Source: Salminus brasiliensis
Taxonomy: Eukaryota; Chordata; Actinopteri; Characiformes; Bryconidae
Length of the DNA stretch: 64,000 nt
NCBI RefSeq assembly: GCF_030463535.1
Contig: NC_132880.1
Span: 32,356,342-32,420,341, forward strand
Direction of reading: 5' to 3'
Both the position numbers and the translations under genes were made by a program. Below the pieces are notes generated by a model. The model was not told the DNA's origin. It did no database searches and saw only the letters and a list, made by a program, of their open reading frames with translations. This document shows positions 59,961 to 64,000 of the stretch, in pieces. Each line of letters begins with the position of its first letter. Position 1 is the first letter of the stretch.

Positions 59961-61418
59961 GAACTTAAGTCACAATATTCATCGACTTAAGAGTTTTAAT
60001 TTCCAAACTATTTGTTATTAGCATCGTTTGGTCATTGTCACAAAAGGTATTATTCAGACAAAGCTTGTACAGGTTTTGTGAACTAAGTGTGTTGCTGTAG
60101 GTGAGTGGGGGGCGGGGAAAACCGAGAACCCGTAAGATAGAGCAGCCAGGTTGCTATGCTTTGAGAGAAACTTATATAAAGTTATAAAAGAAGCATCTGC
60201 TTATGTCCTCAGTTTATTACAGTCATCACTTGTTAAAGAACAGGGACCTTGTCTTTATTCCCAAGGCAGCACCAGGGGTGTAAAATGTACAGAGTAACTG
60301 TGCAAGTAAAAAGTATCTACATTGCAACACATTTAAGTATATAACGGTAAAAATGTGCATGTGTAAACCAGAATTTTAACCTAGGCTAGTGTCTGGGTCT
60401 ATCACCAAGCCTTATTTGCCTTATCTGCCTGATTTATGCTTATGAACAAACTGTGTGTTAATCAAACTGCAGTGCTGTACCCTATACAAAGACAAACTGA
60501 CATAATTATGGGCAGTAAGTTTACAGTTATGTTAATTTACCACCCTTTTATTTAGCCTCAGAATGAAACAAACTGATTTCACTGGGCTCATGGGAAAAAA
60601 TAAATAGCCTCCGAGCAGTGCTTTATTAGGTTAAAAAGCTAGCGTAAGCTTTTCATTTACATCTTTTCACCTTGTCTCATCTTTTTCTATATTCTCTAGA
60701 AGTAGCCATTGCATTTAGCCTCTAGCCAGCTAGTGGATTGGGTGTATGCATGTTTTGGGGACAATAACAAGAGCCTAAAAAGAGCCAGTTTTTAAATTGT
60801 TTTACAACTCTGTTTTATTTACATGGGTTTTGCTTTTGAAAGAGGACACAAAAGGTTCAAAATGTTACTTCCAAGTACTGAGCTCTCATTATTATTTAAT
60901 AATGCCAAAGTAAATACAGTTTGGCATTCCAGGGCTCCTTTAAACACACTTACGAACTACAGTTACTCAAGTAATTTACACCACTGGAAGCTCTGTCAAA
61001 AATATTTATATGTATGATATTGTTTTTCTTCTTTCTTCCTAAAATGTTCTGTAGCAATGTGGCATTTTCTATTAAATGTTTGGAAAAGCTACCTTTCGCA
61101 GTGTACAGACACACACACATACACAGTCTAACACAAAATGACCCTTCTTTGTTCCAGAATGAGTGTGAGCTACTGGTCGATCAGCCTGCAGGAGAATAAT
61201 TTAGAGAAATGTGTAGTAGGCAGAATGTGCAGATCTCTGTGAGCGATCTTGGTTACTGCTCTCATTCTTTTACTGCTCTCATTCTTTGCTGTCTCCCCTG
61301 GTTATTCAGGCCACCACTCAGACCTGCAGTGGGCCTGCCTAAAACTTATTCATGCTGACAGGGAGCAATGCTTTCTTACCGTTTTCAGCTTTTGGCTATT
61401 TGGCTAATGCATATACTA
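59961..61418. other. Intergenic, no gene seen
   Basis: No gene or repeat family recognised. Confidence 0.45.
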
Positions 61419-61480
61419 TACAGTAAGGTCCGTAAGTATTGGACAGTGGACAGTAATGCGGTTTTTAATTAAATCTTGCA
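61419..61480 (+). mobile_element. Terminal fragment of a Tc1-like element
   Basis: TATACAGTAAGGTCCGTAAG followed by TATTGGACAGTG resembles the terminal motif at 45666 and, as I recall, common fish Tc1 termini. Confidence 0.4.
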
Positions 61481-61499
61481 GACACAGGCCAGTTGCTTC

Positions 61500-62520
61500 A
61501 GGTAACATTCACATCAACCATCAGAATGATGGAGGAAATGTGATTTCAGGGATTTTAAACATGGCATGACTGTTGGTGCCAGAGGGCACGGTTTGACTAT
61601 TTGTAGAACTGCTGATTTCGTGGGGTTTTCGGCACAATAGTCTCTGGAGATTTCTCAGAGTGGAATAATAATGAACAAACATTCAGTGAGTGGTCTTGTT
61701 GATGAGAGAGGTCAACAGAGTGTCCAGAATGGTTCAAGCTTATAGAAAGGCTACGATAACTCAGATAACCACTCTGTACAATTGTGGTGAGCAGAAAAGC
61801 ATCTCATAATGCACAACATGTCGAACCTTGAGGCAGTTGGGCCACAATAATGGAAAATAATGTCAGGTTCCAGTTCTGTCAGCCAAAAACAGAAAGCTGA
61901 GGCTGCAGTGGGCACAAGCTCACCATTTGGACATTTGAAGACTGAAAAAACGTAGCCTGTTCTAATGAATCTCAATTTATGCTGAGGAGCACTGATGGTA
62001 GGGTCAGAATTTAACACCAACAGCATGAATCTATGGGCTCAACCTGTCTTGTTTCAACAGTCCAGGCTGGTGGAGATGGTGTAATGGTGTGGTCTGGGCA
62101 CACACTGGGCCTGTTCTTACCAATCAATCATCACCTCAGTGCCACAGCCTATTTGAGTATTGTTGCTGACCATGTGCATCCCTTCATGACCACAATTTAC
62201 CATCTTCTAATGGCCTCTTCCAGCATGATGATAATGCACCATGTCACAAAGCAAAAGTTGCCTCATAAGTTCAGCTTCATTAAGTGGTCTTCACAGTCAT
62301 TGGATCTAGAAGGACACTATTGGAATGTGGTAGAATGGGAGATTCACAGCAAGGAAGTGCTCTTTAGGAATCTGCAGGAATTGCTTGATGAAGTCAACAT
62401 GAACCAGACTCTCAAGGAAATGTTTCCAACATCTTGTGAAATCCATGGCATGAAGAACTGAGGCGGTTTGGAGAGTAAAATTAGGCCTTATTCAGTCTCT
62501 AATACATTGTTCAGTGAGTG
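61500..62520 (+). mobile_element. Tc1-like transposon with broken transposase
   Basis: About 1 kb covering most of a Tc1-family transposase. The 5' part is interrupted by several stops. A frame open at 62033-62461 (142 codons) carries Gly-Gly-Asp-Gly-Val-Met-Val-Trp and then Ala-Asp-His-Val-His-Pro-Phe, the block before the second catalytic Asp. The usual 'QDNAPCH' segment is garbled, and the 'SPDLNPIEHLW' segment reads Ser-Leu-Asp-Leu-Glu-Gly-His-Tyr-Trp. The catalytic residues are therefore damaged. The same family is in reverse at 17330-17740. Confidence 0.85.
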
Positions 62521-63094
62521 TATGTATGTGGTCTCGTGTCTAGCGTGAGCTGATAAGTAGATCAGTAGACAAATAATCAGGTTGGTTGGTGAACCCATTG
62601 ACTTCTTTCCTTCAGCTTTACTGTGTTCATGAGAGAGAGAGCTGAAGCTAACTCTCAGTCACTGTGTCGGTCTCCGTTTAGCAGTTTAGGCAGCCTGTAC
62701 GGAGGGAGATATGGAGACAGATGACTGAGAGATGCATGAGATCTCTCCCTCGTAAGAATTTCTGTTCATTTATTATCAGACATATGCCATAGACACACAC
62801 ACAGTCCTCTTTCATGCTCAGAAGCCTCTGTACTGCTGCCACTATGTTCTCATTAGGGAAAATGGGAGCACATTTGTTGCCTGCACTGGGCGAGGAAAGG
62901 AATTTTTTTCCATTATTCTCCCACATTTCCCCTCAAATGAGTGCACTGCCACATTTTCCTCTTGGCATGACTCTCTTTCATCTGCTCTCATTCTCACTGC
63001 TCATCTCTGCAGCTCTCCAACGTCTACTCCCCACTCTGCACATGTAATACACAAAGACATGTGATGTGTTGTTCATCACATCACCTGAACCTCC
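62521..63094. other. Intergenic, no gene seen
   Basis: No gene or repeat family recognised. Confidence 0.4.
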
Positions 63095-63340
63095 CTATTC
63101 CTCAACCCACTCCATCACCTGGTGAGCAGTGTGGGGGTTTGCATTGTCTTGTTGGCTCAAGATCAAGTCATTTTGTGTTGTTCTCCACCAAAAAGGAAAA
63201 GATGAACAGCTGCTGAACATTGGTGTATGAAATATGAACATCTGTGTAATGCTTCCAGAAGCTCCTGGAGAACACACCCACATGCTCTCAGCCATCAAAT
63301 CGTGGACCGTTTCCATGCTCAGAGGCCTCTTTTCCACTGC
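63095..63340 (-). mobile_element. Transposase fragment (Tc1/mariner type)
   Basis: The minus-strand frame 63337-63095 ends Gln-Gln-Asp-Asn-Ala-Asn-Pro-His-Thr-Ala followed by Glu-Trp, matching the conserved 'QDNAxPHTA...W' catalytic block of IS630/Tc1/mariner transposases. The N-terminal half of the frame is less clear. Confidence 0.6.
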
Positions 63341-63507
63341 AGGGCCAAATGTTTGCTAGGGCCCGTCGCACTGCTTCACACCATTCCATAGTGTTGCAGA
63401 CCAGTTAGACCCAGTATTTGCTGTGTTGCTAAATCAGGACCAGGAAGTGCATGGTGTCTCGTAATAATTAAAGCGAGGGTAATGTTAGTTAGCTGCATAC
63501 TTATGTC

Positions 63508-63648
63508 ATGGTAGCAATGTTGGATGAGCTCTGTAGCCAGCTTGCTAATGATGTGGTACAGATGTTGTATGAGGCCCGTAGCCAGTGTGCTAAAGCCTCT
63601 GTACTAATGTTGGACGAGGCCCGTAGCTGGCATGCTAGCGTTGCATGA
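63508..63648 (+). repeat. Three-unit 45-bp repeat with an open frame
   Basis: Units start at 63517, 63562 and 63607, each with ATGTTGGA(T/C)GAG-type starts. The period is exactly 45 bp. Read from ATG at 63508 the frame is open for 46 codons, giving a 15-residue repeat: Met-Leu-Asp-Glu-Leu-Cys-Ser-Gln, then Met-Leu-Tyr-Glu-Ala-Arg-Ser-Gln, then Met-Leu-Asp-Glu-Ala-Arg-Ser-Trp. It could be a minisatellite or the decayed end of a repeat-protein exon. Not recognised. Confidence 0.6.
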
Positions 63649-64000
63649 GAAAACGCACAATGGAAAAGAGAATTAACCCAGTTCAGCTGTGACTCATTTC
63701 TCTGTGTGTAGATATACCTGCCTATTTGTTCTGCAAAGGATTGCTAACCCTTACCAGTTACATACTAAGAGATATTATCAGTTTGCCTGTCTTGTGTACC
63801 GCTTTACCTTTTTCCTGTTAGTATTCTTTTTTAGTTTGTTTGCTATATGTTTTCACCTGTCCTGTTTACATTGTTAATTCTTTGTATTCCCCCTGTAACA
63901 ATAAACAATTTGCCTTAACTTTAACCTGTGAGTGTCTAGCATTAATTTCTCCAATGTTATAATCTCTAGATTAGTTCTTAGTGCATGCCATCAAATTGTC
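63649..64000. other. Intergenic, no gene seen
   Basis: AT-rich, with a plus-strand AATAAA near 63899-63905. No gene recognised. Confidence 0.4.

Noticed and set aside
30000..64000. Search for hpca (possible head-to-head neighbour of fndc5)
   Set aside because: The long EF-hand exon expected for hippocalcin does not appear in any frame.

Overview
This window is vertebrate nuclear DNA, almost certainly from a ray-finned (teleost) fish. The signs are multi-exon genes with GT-AG introns, very long dinucleotide microsatellites, many Tc1-type and MITE-like DNA transposon remnants, tRNA-derived SINE-like repeats and a 5'-truncated L2-like LINE. The repeat mix resembles otophysan fish (characins, catfishes). 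That is an impression from memory and could not be tested here.

Only one intact conserved protein-coding gene can be supported: fndc5 (FNDC5, precursor of irisin). It lies on the minus strand, from the start codon at 29517 to the stop at 16484. Its five coding exons all have consistent splice phase and give 204 residues: signal peptide, one fibronectin type III domain, one transmembrane helix and a cytoplasmic tail ending in Ser-Lys-Val. The start codon sits at the edge of a CpG-rich region (about 29540-30060) with three CCAAT-box motifs. The introns hold transposon debris, including a Tc1 transposase remnant and a SINE-like copy in intron 4.

Two further coding relics are recognisable, both on the minus strand. 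The first is a two-exon C2H2 zinc-finger gene (39592 to 36672), broken by a frameshift and an in-frame stop, with a partial tandem copy downstream (about 36551-36240) whose splice acceptor is mutated. The second is a Myb/SANT-like (Harbinger-associated type) protein gene relic at about 55383-54660, broken by a frameshift.

The rest is repeat-rich and, as far as I can see, gene-free. 1-16 kb: TIR elements, a LINE reverse-transcriptase relic, a Tc1 relic and microsatellites. 16.5-29.5 kb: fndc5. 29.5-30.1 kb: promoter and CpG island. 30-36 kb: dispersed repeats and microsatellites. 36-40 kb: zinc-finger pseudogene. 40-50 kb: L2 fragment, SINE-like copies and a duplicated composite repeat. 50-64 kb: a large palindrome, the SANT relic, a hAT-like TIR element, a degenerate duplicated block, a Tc1 transposase pseudogene and a short three-unit 45-bp in-frame repeat.

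I did not find a novel biological system. The most useful items for follow-up are the exact fndc5 model, the zinc-finger pseudogene with its duplicated exon, the SANT relic, several well-delimited TIR elements and the 45-bp open-frame repeat.
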